In this document: piece by piece, positions 25,384-38,700 of the stretch
How the letters are laid out: every line of letters begins with the position of its first letter
Position numbering within the stretch: the first letter of the stretch is position 1
Source: Setaria digitata
Taxonomy: Eukaryota; Nematoda; Chromadorea; Rhabditida; Setariidae
Length of the DNA stretch: 64,000 bases
Direction: 5' to 3'
Assembly: GCA_003640385.1 (NCBI GenBank)
Contig: RCAB01000120.1
Span: 1-64,000 of the forward strand
Notes under the pieces: generated by a model
Database searches by the model: none
What the model was told of the DNA's origin: nothing
The model's input: the letters and a program-made list of their open reading frames with translations, nothing else
Translations under genes and position numbers: made by a program

Positions 25384-27476
25384 TTATCTAAAATAAGTTC
25401 CAAGTGGAAAGGAAATTGAACAACAACAGCTGCGTTTCCTAATACCTTTCAATCCCACTATGCATGAAAACAATACCTTCTGGGTACGGGATTGTGCAAA
25501 TTTCCCTCCATGAATAAAAACAGTCTGTACCAATAAAATTTTGATAAGTGATTGTAATGAGAGCTGGCATTCTGAAAAGAAAAATAGAAGAGAAAAAAGC
25601 ATTTGTGAAAAAATTATTTTCAATTTTCTACTTGAAAAAAATGAAAACATACCCGAAGACTTGGGAAGGCGGCCAATGTATGGTAAGTCCAGAAAACTCG
25701 TGTGGATATCCAATATGATATAATAACATCAATTGTGTAGTGACCACGCGATATTAACAGCAAGATAACACCAGCAGCTGAGACTATTACAGAAAAGAAA
25801 TGCAACGGTTTCCAATGTCGTGGACTGTCTAAATTTACTGTTAAAGGAAGAAAAACTATTTATTAGCTGATAACACTTGATAATTTGGTAATTTTATTCT
25901 GTGATAAATTTCCAAGCAGCTTTTAAGAGATTGCTCTATGCACGGTGGGACTGTAATTGGAAAACAAAGACTTACATTCTGTGATAAATAAGCAACTAGT
26001 GACAAAGACAATTGTATGGCCACTATAGATGTAGTCACCACAAAGCGTATTTTTACCGTTGACTATTAAACCGGCACCACTTACAATTCGCAACGCTCTG
26101 AGGATTATATTCCTCACAGTATAGTCAGTACCCTAAACGATGTGGAACGTTGATGAAACCTTAATGACAACAAAATCAAATATTTTTATGCTAACATTTT
26201 CGGATAGTTCTTTTCAGTGAAGACACTATCTAAAGCACAAAAGAAAAAAAGGAAAATTACTCAAGAGAATGGACAATCTGAAGGAAACCGGAGAAAAAGA
26301 ACTCACAATCAAACGCGGTGAACAGTAATAATTACTATCAGCAATAGGTACTTGCGTCACAAGCATTGTTAGGCAACGTCCAAAATATAACAATGAAGCG
26401 ATAACAGCGAACCTTCTGTAAGACTAGTCTTCCATCCATTTTTCGGCTTTCTTATTTTGCCTTTCATCTAGTTTCTTTGAACCAATTCTTGCACACTTTC
26501 CCAATTTTATTTATAAATAGTGCGCGGATCATAATCACATAAGAAAAAACCAACGAACCTAAATATAATCCACCGGTGCCTATGCAGGATAGTTAGTGCA
26601 AGCATAGATATTAAAGAAGCAAGCATGAGATACTCGGATAAAGCCAAAGCCCATGGGATGTAAGGCGTATGAGCGAATATAACATCCGGCAATGCTGGTT
26701 CCTGCGGTACTTTCTCATGTATGAACGATAAGACGAGGAAATTGCATACAGCTGCTGTTATTAGCAAACCCACTGATATCTTCAATTTCCACTTTAATTT
26801 AATATTAATTTAAACTGACAATCTTTTCGTGAAAATATTATAATGCAACATCCATGCGAATTACGTATTATTTAATCATATTCAACTAAATCCTTCATCA
26901 ACTTTCTTACTTCTTTTCTATCCTTTTTAATTGTTTTTTTTTTTTTTTTTTTTTCAGTCAGTCAGCGTTAACTCCAAAAATTTGTAAATTACATTGAATA
27001 GTGATAATGAAAACTTACAGCAGCTTTACAACGCTCTTTTGGAAATTTATCAGATGAACTGTTTGATGTTAGAACGATAACTTCGGATAAGTTAAGGTCG
27101 ATTTTAACAGCATTGTCGGGTGACGAAACGAGACCGTTTAATAACGGAGCACGGCCTTCATCCTCTGAAATTTCTTAGTAAAACTTGAAAAAAACAAAAA
27201 ATTTGGCCAGTACAAGTTGCATAACTTGCTTATAATTTCAATTTATTACTAAATTAAAAAGTATTTTTATGGAAAACAAGCTTGCAAAACAATGTTTTTG
27301 AAATAGATTCAGAACACATTATTCTTTTAATAATCAAATTATTGGTTAGACTGAGTTAAAAAAAAAAAAAAGATTTAACAGGAAAAGTACCCATAATTAC
27401 CTTCAGAGAAATCCTCTGAATTACAAGTGTTGTTTCGCACAGTACTTGAAGCAATGCTGACCTGTCCATCCAACAT
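25384..27476 (-). CDS. Sphingomyelin synthase (phosphatidylcholine:ceramide cholinephosphotransferase)
   Basis: Transfers phosphocholine from phosphatidylcholine to ceramide, giving sphingomyelin and diacylglycerol, in Golgi or plasma membrane. Exons: 27401-27476, 27019-27164, 26559-26791, 26307-26415, 25976-26132, 25653-25828, 25477-25571, 25384-25438. All phases match, giving 348 residues, the usual size for the family. The family signature before the first helix (PKERCKAAWKL, about residue 70) is present. The catalytic His-His-Asp triad is complete: CGDYIYSGHT (His227) and HYTID (His270, Asp274). Six membrane segments are visible. The C-terminus, RRKRSCCCS, carries a basic cluster next to three cysteines. 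There is no SAM domain, which argues against the SMSr/SAMD8 branch. The start ATG at 27476 lies 31 bases after a TTGGATTTCAG acceptor that could take a spliced leader. Ceramide phosphoethanolamine synthase activity cannot be excluded from sequence alone. Confidence 0.95.
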
Positions 27477-27789
27477 TACACTCCGTGATGACCTTCTTAA
27501 AATATGACTGAAATCCAAACAATTTAATGGACACAAAGACTGACTATGTTTACAAAACACGCAGCTTCAGTATAACTTCGTTCTGCTGCATCAAAATCAT
27601 TATTTCCCGAAAAAAAAAATTCTACAAATCAAGAATCAAGAATATTTGAACATTTATTGCAATATGTTCCGACACATCATAACTTGACAGCTGATACAGA
27701 AGCTACTAATACCAAAGGTCCTTATCATTCCAGAGATACAATCAGCCAACTTTTTTTCACAAATTATAAGAGATGATAAATTAACCTAT

Positions 27790-28224
27790 TTGGTTCGCTG
27801 TCAATTCTGCATAACAAAAGTACTTTGGTTTTGCAGAAAATGCAACGAATTGATCTTTCAATTATTATATTTAAATACTGAAAAAAGCAACCACTACTTC
27901 AGAACAGTGTTCAAAAGTGATGAATTGAACAAAATAATTACAGTATTGATCAGTACAAACAAGAAGCCGTGTAAAATGAAGAGTCAGAATAAGGGTAAAA
28001 TTGATCAAATCGATTATGATTTCATGTTCCGCAATATATTACTAAAACAGCACAAAAGGCATTGTTGTTACAAGAATATAAGCCACAACGATATTAAAAT
28101 AAAAGAATTGAAACATAATAAAACGGCTGGAAGGACAAAGAGAGTTTTTTTTTGCTGTACTGCAAAACAGTTCTTCGTACCTATAGAAATAGATTTTTCT
28201 AAATTCCAAAACAATTTTAAATAA
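27790..28224 (+). CDS. Unassigned lysine-rich open frame (possible last exon)
   Basis: The frame is open for 144 codons, which is unlikely by chance at this base composition. There is no ATG at the start, but a TTTTGCAG acceptor at 27830-27837 could open an exon in this frame. The predicted peptide is strongly basic (many Lys, His and Cys) and matches no family I know. The stop TAA overlaps an AATAAA. It could be a terminal exon of an unseen gene or a mobile-element remnant. Confidence 0.28.
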   Translation: MVRCQFCITKVLWFCRKCNELIFQLLYLNTEKSNHYFRTVFKSDELNKIITVLISTNKKPCKMKSQNKGKIDQIDYDFMFRNILLKQHKRHCCYKNISHNDIKIKELKHNKTAGRTKRVFFCCTAKQFFVPIEIDFSKFQNNFK

Positions 28225-30369
28225 ATTTCCCAAAACACAACTACAAAAAAAAAACGTGCAGGAAAGTCACTGCTTTTGGCTCATGTAATTTCGAGGAAAA
28301 TTTAAATGCTAAATGGAATTACAGTTGCTAAAAAATGAATAGCTTAGAAGAAAGTTCCTAGAGATAATAAAACATTTGAACATGCTATATGAATGTGGGA
28401 CCAAGGCAAAATCCTCTTTTATATCGATATTTAGACCGCTAATGGAAGATAAATACATTAGAAACCCTTAACGGAAAAAACATTTAGCTAAATTTTTTTT
28501 TTTTTTAAGACTAAGGGATTCGATAGTACAAATATTTCTGTGCAATGTCTAAACATCTGAATATTCGTTAAGCTTACTTTATAATAAATGAATTTAAAAC
28601 AATAGAGCTAACGTTATTACTAGTATATTACACGTGTCATAAAAAAAAGCACATTATTAAACAAACTAATTTGGTTGATGATCCTATAGCAAACTTTAGC
28701 TTTCCACGCTAGCGTTCGAGTAAAAGGGAAAAGTGTAGGCAAATATCAAAATTATTTGTAGAGAGAAAAAAAGCAGACCACCTTAACTCTATTAAATAAT
28801 TTAACTTTCGGAGCCTGGTTTTACTATAACAATGCTATGTAAAAAGTTAAAATAAATTTAACCTTTGCCATACAACAATTTTTCTACATTTTTTCCGCTT
28901 TCATTTTTATATCGCACCTTTTAAATGCAATAATTTAGGTTCAACAATGAGATCGCAATAAAAAAATTTGTTGAGTAACAAGAACTGGAAAAGTGATTTT
29001 GTAAACACAGTATCGTCATTTTCTATTTTGAGAATCAGAAGTCAATTTCATGTAAGTGAAGCTTACCGTGATGCAGCTTTGCGAATCTGTAGTAAGGTAA
29101 GCAGATACCTATCTGATGAAGTTGATCAACAGTAGCTAAGGTGATGCATCGTTTGTATAACTGAACTGCCGTTGGAAACCGCGTATTATCCGATTAATCA
29201 GTTTTTTCAAAGTAAGTAAGATTCTCAAAATAACAAGACAAAAGCAATAAGACCAGCTATTTAGCATATAATGTCAATATGCAATTCAACATACAGGACT
29301 GCCACCACATACTTGGTATATAATCTCTGCTGAATTTCATTCATTTCATAAAAAATTTGTGTATGACGAAAATGGATGAATGAATAATCGACTAACTTTA
29401 GTTGACATCTCCTAAACCCCGTCACTTTTTCTACCATATCCGGTTGATGATCTGTCAAGTTTTTTAAATTATTCTTTAATAATTACCCATTCTCTTTAGA
29501 AAATAATTTATTATTCAAAATTTCGCTAGTTGCTAGTTTTCATTCAATTATCAGTCTCCAGAAATCCGTAACTTCAATCGTAGCCTCTTCACATTTGTAG
29601 CTGTCAAATATATTTAAATATATATAGTCAATTTCACTGTTTATTTCTAGATCATAAATCTTTAGAATATATTGTCACCTCAACTCTACTAATATTAGTG
29701 GGATACAAATCAAAAATTGTAAACTGGTTTACAAATGGAAAGACCAAACTACTTCGTCTGAAAGTGTAGTAGATTGAACTCTGGAAACGATAATGAATAT
29801 CTCAGCAAAGAAGTGTTCCACTACATGAACAGTACATGAACGAACATCTGTTATACAAGTAATTTAGGTAAAACAATCAGGAACTGGAGGAGAAACTAAT
29901 GTTATCAGAGAAATAAAGAAGATCTGTAGATATTCCTTGTTGGGAATTTAAAAGGCAAGATTTGTTCATAAAGTGAGAAAAGATAAATAATGAAGACTTG
30001 GAGCTAGAAGGGAAGAAGGGAGACAGAAAAAAAAAACTAAACTTCCGTTCCACTTCATAATAATTTCGAATTTGAATCATCGATGTAGTATAGTGTCAAC
30101 GTAATCAGCGAAGTGGCAATTTTTAGGGAGACACAAAAAGGAAGTTTTAATGAATTTCAAAAACGCAAAGAAAGAGAAAGATTTCATTAAATGAATTCGA
30201 TTTCAGCAACATATCTATAGCAATGTTAAGAATTTGTCCTATGTATACATTTCGTCAAACTTAATTTTTTAGAGTAATGGACACAAGGAAAAACTTTTGA
30301 CTTTTTTGAACAGCAGGTCATAAAGAATGGAAATCGAGATAAAGCTGAGCTCTCAAATTATATCAAACA

Positions 30370-30675
30370 GTGGCGAATTCCAAGTCTGTATATAAATTAA
30401 GAGACTTCGTTCCAGACCACACCTTATTCACAGAAAGGCAACGGTCAATTAGCATAAAAAAGCCCAGAACTTTTTGTTCGCCTCCAACTCATTTATGTAC
30501 TGAAGAACAAAAATTCTTCTTGTCTCATGCTGGTTTAACTAGGCCTAACAAACAGACATCTTCCATTATATTTACAAAGAGATGGAACCAACAAATGCAA
30601 ATTACTAGCACGTTTATTCCAGATGCTATACGGGAATTTTTTAAAGTTCAAAAAATTTTAAATGAGTTTGTGTGA
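30370..30675 (+). CDS. Unassigned open frame with coding-like composition
   Basis: About 101 codons with balanced amino-acid use (for example LRDFVPDHTLFTERQRS), preceded by an acceptor-like CAAACAG at 30364-30370 and ending in TGA. There is no in-frame ATG at the start, so it would be a terminal exon. No domain is recognised and no upstream exon could be matched by phase. Confidence 0.3.
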   Translation: MANSKSVYKLRDFVPDHTLFTERQRSISIKKPRTFCSPPTHLCTEEQKFFLSHAGLTRPNKQTSSIIFTKRWNQQMQITSTFIPDAIREFFKVQKILNEFV

Positions 30676-33600
30676 AGGTAAAGAATATAAACAATAAGCC
30701 ACAATAAATTTTCTACATCGGAATTTTCCGCAGGAAAATATATGTGACCGATGGGTTCTGGTTTCTAGTGACGTCTATGATTTTATCAATGTACAGTCAT
30801 GAATGCTGAGCAAAATACAATAAAAGTGACTGGATTTCTTAGTCACTGCTAAGCAAATTTAATCGGATATATATCAATATTAGAGGAGCAGGAACTTGCT
30901 ACACAACAGTGAGACAACATTAGTCTTCAATGCGAAGCTAATTCTAACTTTCTAGAACTCGAAAAATTATAGCATTTTTTGCGTTACTTTCGGCATCGTT
31001 CTTTCTTGAATGCTATGAATGAAAAAAAAAAATAATAATAATTAACAAGAGATAAAAGCAACAAATTAGTCGCTTTGCTTATATCAAGATTGGAAACCTA
31101 CAAAAAATGTTAATAGAACGTACGGATACGATGCGTGTAGGGAGGGAAAAAACGAGGGGAAGCCTTTTTCTGGTATCATAAGGTTTTTTTTAAGCTAAAT
31201 AATAGAGAAAATGCAATAAATTCAAAGAACCGGTTACTAACGAACATGAACCATAATACGTAGGTCCTTTATGGCTAGACACATCACACTGTCAATGCCG
31301 CCCGCAACAATTTTAAATAACCGCGACAGGAAAGAGCGAATGAAATTGTAAACGAACGACTGCTATCAATGACTCGAGCCATTATAGTGCTGCATTAGGT
31401 TAAGCAAAACATGCCACGGTAGAAAAATATGGGGTGAAAGGCAACACTTTTCTGAAATTGCTCCGTGCTTACAAAACGATCGTGCTGGGTCCTAGGTAGC
31501 TTCCATTCATTCCCGAGATAGGTAGCATTTTTACCTTCCTTCTCACCTTTTCACTGTTTGCGCCTAGACATTTCTTTCTTCTTAAGGTTAGTGAGTAGGG
31601 AACATAAACTTATTCCTTCGCCTTGCCAAGTGGTTGGGTATTTCGTAAATCAGCGGCGCTTCATAGAACAGATGAAACGACCAATGTCTTCACTTTTCGA
31701 AAACAGATTATACATCGATTGATGTACGGGTGAATCAGAGCAAGCGTATGTGTGTATCCATTGAATCACCTTTATGTCAAGGCGTGATAATCAATGCAGT
31801 ACTGAATCACCAGCGCTGACAGTGATAATGCATTTATTTAAACAAATAAAAGTGACCAAGATTTGAATTCTTATTCGAATAAGGTGAGAGCGAAATATTA
31901 AATTAGAAAATATAAACAGGACGTACTAAACAGCTACTGGCTATCGACTCAAGACTAATAGTAATAAGTAGAACTAACCCTAACTTCCAACATTACTCAT
32001 CATCTACACTGCTAAAGCTCCGCAGAAATGTCACCCTCTGTTCTTATTGAGTATCCATCAGCAGAGTCTTGCAGAAATGCAAGTCAAAGCTTGTATTAAG
32101 TGAGATGTGACGTAAATAATGCTTGCAAACGATGAGGATGCTTAAAAACCGAAGATCTGCAAAAACAGAAGGAGAGTAGGCCCAAAAAATAGGGCGTATA
32201 CAAACAAGGTGGAAGAAGTTTGGTAATCCTGGGAAATATGTTTTGTTCTTGTTTTTTACTTCCATGATGAAGTAGGCCTACTTCCGTGCTTGCTCACCCT
32301 TCTCCGTACTTTTCTATTGTTACGCAGTAGTTTCTCCTCCACCCTTTTCCGCCTTCTTTGAAAACAAAGAATTTTTAAAGCAAAATTCACTATTAGGGAG
32401 GTAAGGTATGGTTGATGTCGATATATCTTCCCTTGCTCTCCCATGCAGCATAAAACGAAACGAGTTTGCATACGATATCTCCAATCAACTAATAATTATC
32501 AAATTTAGGCAGCCGGGTGCATATAGCGTGCCACCATGACTACAATTCGCTGTCTTTTCCCGGTGTCATATTAGGACAGTTAAAAATATCCGGTGTCTAA
32601 AGTACTGTCTAGCATATTCCGGTTATATAATTGAATAATTAGCTTCCTAAGTTGCCGTTCGTCCGATTTTCGACTTTAGAAATTTTTGAATTGGTGTCAC
32701 CTGCATCCGTCGGTCCATTGCTGCCAGCTACAGCAAATCGATGAACGAAATGAAGAGCCATGAATCAAAAAATCCAAGATTTCATGAACTTGCGGTACGT
32801 GCAAGTGTACGATGTAAACGTTTCTTTCGTCGCATATTGTTGAAACTACCGAAACATCAGTGATATACGGTTAGTGGTTCCTCCCTACCACCTATTGATG
32901 AAGGAAGAACCAATTAACTGTGGTTAACCAAAGTGACGTATTTGCAAGTAGTCTAATCATTTAAGAGTTTTTAAAACAAAAGTATATGACAGGAAGTTTA
33001 GATTACAAACTTCCAAATATGATTGGGTTGGGTGGTTAAAGAAGCGGAGGTGTGCAGAAGAGCCAAATTGACGAGGTATGACATGGACAGCTAGGATTCT
33101 TCGAGGGTGGTGGAAGGCTCTAATTAATTATTCCTCCGGACTTTAATAGAAAATAATTATTATAGTGCCAGTGGTGCTGTAATTACAAAAAAATTACAAA
33201 TGGACTGAATAGAATATTTGTGATGATCAATGATCCTGCAGCACAGCTGTGCCATAATATAATATTAAACGTAAAGAAATTTCCCAAATAACTTTCAGAG
33301 TTACCTTGGAACTATCAGACTAGGTGATAATGTTGAGTGGACCATTTTTTCGCCGAAAAAGGATTCAAAACAATAAGTTAGCATCGTAACCTTAAGCAGG
33401 CGCAGCAAAATTTACTCTTGCTAGTTCAAATCGCCACTCCTTCCTCCAAAAGTTTTAATTCCCATCAGTGAAATGTTTTTATTTAGCAGCAATTGTAGAA
33501 GATTTCCGGCCAAATCTTTTAGAGCCATTGATTATCGTCACAAAAATATTAAGGGTGGAACATCCTTCATCATATCAACAATGTCGATTAAACAAAATAC

Positions 33601-34032
33601 TTGATATCCTGCACTTTGTAATAAATCAAAGGTCCAAATTAAACCAGTAATTCCAAACCAACACACTATATTTTTCAAAAAAAAATAATAATAATAGTAC
33701 CACCTTACTAACTTGAAAACCCTTAAAGGAGGCAGATCAGCTAAAATTTCAAATTCCATCTGTGCCAATCTATCAAATCTAAAGTGGAATTGTTTCGAAC
33801 AGCTTAACGTTTTAGCAACTCACTTTTCCCTTTTTTCCGTCTTCAAATCCAGTCTTTGCGACACTCAAAGATAGAATCTGCAATGCAAAATGAATCCACG
33901 GAAATCACTTGTGACTTCAGCCCCCGTAACTTCTCAGAATTGAACTAGTTGATGCTTTTTTCCCCTCATTTTAAAAACCAACTGCGATGAAAGTAGGAAT
34001 AATTCCTTTAGTGTAGCTTGGAGCACTCAATC

Positions 34033-34302
34033 ATGATTCTTACTCCAGTTACAATTTTAAATGACTCTTTATACTCTACACCAAAAGCAGAGAAGGGAAA
34101 GGAATCATTACCCACTAAGAAGCTCCAGTCAGTTGCCCCACATTCAAATTCTATTTGTAATAGAATATCGAATAAATATATGCTACATCAGGTAATAAAA
34201 AGATCAGCAATAATATTCTGCTGTTTCGAAGAAATGAAGTTGCTGGAGGTAACTAATCTCGCAGAAGTCAACCAGCTTATCACAGGACATTACTATGATT
34301 AA
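34033..34302 (+). CDS. Unassigned 89-codon ATG-started frame
   Basis: Starts with ATG shortly after an acceptor-like GTGTAG and stays open to TAA. The codons are mostly purine-first, as in real coding DNA. A donor (CATCAG|GTAATA) lies inside it at about 34192, so it may instead be a first exon. The product has no signal peptide, no membrane segment and no known motif. Confidence 0.28.
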   Translation: MILTPVTILNDSLYSTPKAEKGKESLPTKKLQSVAPHSNSICNRISNKYMLHQVIKRSAIIFCCFEEMKLLEVTNLAEVNQLITGHYYD

Positions 34303-34510
34303 GGCTACAGATTCTAGCAGTTACAAGTAAATTGTCTGGATATATAGTTTTTGGGAAATGGACCATTCTTCTACGGAAGTAAAGGATTAGAAAAATAACC
34401 AGAACTATTACTGATTTCATTTTACAAAACTCGAGGGGTGAACTGGGAAAGATGCGTTGAAGCAGTTGTAATGTTCACAAAACTTTAATAACTTTCATGA
34501 AACATTCTTA

Positions 34511-34513
<3 letters not shown>

Positions 34514-34544
<31 letters not shown>

Positions 34545-34545
34545 N
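34514..34545. repeat. Poly(A) run of 31 ending in an undetermined base
   Basis: Thirty-one A residues followed by a single n at 34545. The run length and joining base are probably an assembly gap rather than true sequence. Confidence 0.85.
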
Positions 34546-35753
34546 CTTCAAAATAGTTCGAAAAGCTTCAGGAAAGCGCAGCAACAAACAGCTAGAAAAG
34601 AACTGTAAAAACACAAAGGGAATTTAAGAAAACCTGTAGCCGGGAAATATTCCACTGTGAAACGAACGGAATAATTTTGTGCCCTCCTCAGTCGATATCT
34701 CGAGGAAAATTCAAGATGTCAACTGTCAAACCAATTCGACAACCAATTGCTGCTAGGTTTGTGACTTGTACAAACATATTAATTAACATGAAGTACACGA
34801 AAACGTCTCAATGACGAACAAAATATAACCAAAAAAAAAAAAAATAACGATTAGAAAAAACATTTAAATATGGTCAGAACACCTAAGGCCTGTACAGTAG
34901 TAATGCACAGCAATAACCGTAGCAGTGATGCATCCACAAGATTGCTTTTTTATGCTAGATAGATGGCGCCAAAAAATACCCAAATCATTTGAAAATAATT
35001 ATTATATTAAAAAAAAAAAATATTTAGCATCACGGCTTATGCTGCTTACAAACAGCTGGTGAGATTCCAGTAAGGCTAATTGTATCGAACAAAACCCGAT
35101 GTAGGGACTACTGAAAGGCAGCCTCAGTATGAGACTTACGAATGACCAACAGAAAAAGCAAAAAACATTCTTGAACTGTATTTGTGAAAGAACGTGAACT
35201 ATGAAAAGTATGGTAGTGACCATAAAAAATAGGTACTGGATCACTGCTAACGATTCTAGCAGAACTTACTGCATGAGCGGTCTTCACTTGACCTTCGAGT
35301 TGAATGCTGCGGGGAGGAGTTAGTGTACTAGTGTACACTGTCCGACAACACTCTCCATTCCGTGAGAAAACTCAAAAAGGTTCCCATTTTTTTTCAAAAG
35401 AAAACTGAAAGTTATGCACGAAGTATTAAGCTTCGGTAAGGTGAGTTAAACAAAGGAAACACCTATTTGAAACCCCCTAAATTCACTTTGTGTAGAATTT
35501 ATTAGAGCGAAAATCAGATATGATTAAGACAGCTATTTCTCGAAATACTGCTTTTAGTGTTGATGAAATAATAAAAATAAAATAAAATAAAACATAACTT
35601 AAAATAATAGGTTCTAAATGCTATTAATATATGTCCAATTAGTTAGAAAACAAATGTTTTATCAAGAAAAATGAAAAGCTATGCGGAAATGGCTTCCAAG
35701 GGTATGTGACTCTACTGAGATCCGCAAAAAGAAACAACTATTTAGTAACATTT

Positions 35754-38700
35754 CTATGTCCACCGAGTTTTTTCCGGAATTCTGCTTAAAGGGCTTTCAT
35801 ATTCATTGTTTTTCCTTTTTTCTCGCAGAGAAAGAGGAGCTTGAGGTAAGGTAGCCGCAGCAGTTGAGGGCGAATTATTTGACGGTGATTTGGTTCCTTC
35901 ACCCCTTGCACGATTCAGCGCTCTTTCATCACGATCTTGAGTGCTGTTAGGTTCATTCCTGTATCCACCAATTACATACCTTTAAAAATATTTAATACTA
36001 CTGAATTTTAACAATTCTAAAATCATTTGCTTCTAATGAATATATTTTGTACTAGCAATATGTTCATCAAGCACAATTAGCTGGCGAACTTCTATCTTTT
36101 TAGCTCTACCAAAAAATTTTTTCCAATGCGAACCTTTTCACCTGACGTGGATCAACAGCAGCCCGAATTTGCGGCATCCAATTACCTCCTGAACTACGGC
36201 GATTTTCATAACCACCAATTCGTTCTGTAATGTGTTCTTCCACATGACTGTTTTCGTACCCAGATGAGTGTAAACGATGATCTTGGTCACGACTTTGAGT
36301 TGTCTGCACTGTTGCCACATATATATGATCGACCCCAACTCGTGATGTGGATGTTGACGGCATTTGTGCCATCTGCATTAAACTATAGGGCTAAAGCATA
36401 AAAGAACAAGAGTTCAAACTAGAAGAAACAAATAAAATCAGTGTAGAGTTATTTATATAACCTGTTTTGCTTTCCCAAACATGAAATGTCCCATTACGCA
36501 AGCACTGATGTTAAGATTTCCAATTTATATTAATATCTTGATTAAGTGAAAGTAAATTTTTAAGTAACATCTACCGGAGCAAGACGTGGATCCAATGTAG
36601 GAGCCGTAGTTGAAACCAAGCGTGAATCGCTAACACTTGTTACGCGTGGATCACTGACTGTTGCTCTCTTTCGTGGATCTCGATTGAGAGTCGACATCCT
36701 TGGATCAGCTAACCTCTGTACACTGCAACAAACCGTTCATTACATCAACTCACGTAAATATTAGCTTGAACCGTTTTTCTCTGAACTGCTGTTCAGTATC
36801 CCTCTGTGACTAGATAAAATTGTAGAGATAGCAATTCCCAAATATGAAAATGAACCTTGATTCTTCTTTTGGAAGGACAGAAGCGACACTGGATTGGACA
36901 GTCGATGTACTTGCAGTAGCAGTTGACTGTTGCACAAATATTTGCGCCGGCTGTGGTAGTGGCGGTGGTGCGGCATTCATTAAAGTAGTAGTGAAAGCAT
37001 CAAACTGCGATGACAGTGCTTTCTTGATACGCGGATCATTACGGAGACCAGCGTCAGTTAATGACATCTAAAATTAGCATCACGATTACAATAATTTTTG
37101 AAACTCAGACGCGCTGTCCAATGAAACATAAGTATTACCAACCTCCTACATGCTTGCAAAAAATAATTCAAGCCCTTGCATACCTGCAATATCTGTGAAT
37201 CAATATTTGTTTGAGGACTCGGTATGTCATCAATGGGATGAAGCTTCCAAGCAAGAACATTTGTTTCAGGAATAGTAGGTGCATTTTCGTCAGCAACTGC
37301 ATCTGGATTGAACATAGGTGGACTGGCTGGAGAGTCTTAAAATATCATCTATTTTATCGATTTTTTATTAGGAAATGACACATGAAGTTGAAGAAAGCAA
37401 ATTATCGTTATCAAAAGAGAAAAAAATGTTAATGACTACAAACCATCGATAGCAGTATCCTTTTTCACTTTAGCTGTTATTTGTTCTAGCATTTTGTTGA
37501 TGTTAAATGAAGTGTCTTCTTCATCCTCTTGTGAATTACGTTTATCCACATTTGCCTAAATGGATCTTCGTTCACTACTAAGCAGCTAAACATCTGAGTC
37601 AATCTACTACAATATTCAGTATCAACCTGCGATGCTGTAGCGTAAAGCAAACCGAATATTGTTGTAGAATTGCCGTTGCACTTTGAGTAGGCTGCGGAGG
37701 TCCCAATCCAGAAACAACGCTACTCAATGATGTTGAATTCACAACAGCCGTAGCTGGAACTGAGTGATGTGGAAAGAAGGCAGGATAGGGCGTTGGATTA
37801 GCTGCCAAAGGTGGTGGTATGACAAGTTGTGGTTGAGCAATAGTAACTGGTGGTGCAGCCGAAGAGAGAGTTGGAACAACAACAGCAGGTGGAGGTATCA
37901 CATTTCCAGCTATTCCGCCATCTGCAGTTACTGTAACAATTGCCGGTACCGTTGGTTGGGCACCAGGTGAAGAACTTGGCCCACCAGGAAGCAAAACTCG
38001 TCGTTTCAGAGGTCCTTGTGGAATAGCTATACGTGACGCTAATTCGTCATCTTTCATCATCTGAAATGTATTAATTCATCTCATATTCAAGTACTCTTCC
38101 GCAACAAATCACGCTAGTCTATTCTCAAAAAAATGTTAACCTGGTCAAATATCGGCTGTGTGAAACTGTTAAGAGGCAAATGCGAAAACTGGCATGGGTC
38201 TTTCGAGCACTCTCCTTTATGAAAAGCTTTACAGGGGTACTCTCCGTGCAATAAAGGACACTGAAGGCCTTTTTTACAAAATCCTTGTTGGTAAAATTTA
38301 CAGAGTTCAGCTTTGCGACCAGAATCTGCAGCATCGTGAGAATACGAACAGCTATCGCCCTTAAATTTAATGTTACGTCTCTCATCTGTGCTCTACCATC
38401 AAATTTTCTTAATTACTGCAAAAACTTTTACGAGGAACTGGAACATGATCCAAATAATAAATGACTCAAAAAAATAACATTTAGAAAAGAATGGGAAATT
38501 AAATTAGAAAACTTACATCCCTACAATACCCTTCGCGGAAGAATTTACAAATCTGACGTTCACCCCAACGGCCTCGAAATCCTCGTCCGCGATAGCAACC
38601 TCGCACTGGTGGCGAATGCCTCGGACGTTTGGGACCACCATATGTTGGACTTATGGAGCGTCGACGGCTGAAATGAATGTTAGTTTAGAAAAAAAATGAA

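Larger units (their letters stand above)
27477..35753. other. Gene-poor 8.3 kb region
   Basis: No gene with recognisable domains lies here. The region contains three unassigned plus-strand frames (described separately), many A-runs and one ambiguous base. A tiny splice-bounded minus-strand segment also lies near 35269-35305 (CCCGCAG acceptor, GTAAGT donor). It is probably intergenic DNA between the zinc-finger gene's 3' end and the sphingomyelin synthase promoter. Confidence 0.5.

Noticed and set aside
38360..38386. Longer form of zinc-finger exon 38141-38359 using an upstream acceptor
   Set aside because: It would put about 15 residues between Cys2 and Cys3 of finger 1. Using the acceptor before 38359 gives the canonical C-x7-C-x5-C-x3-H.
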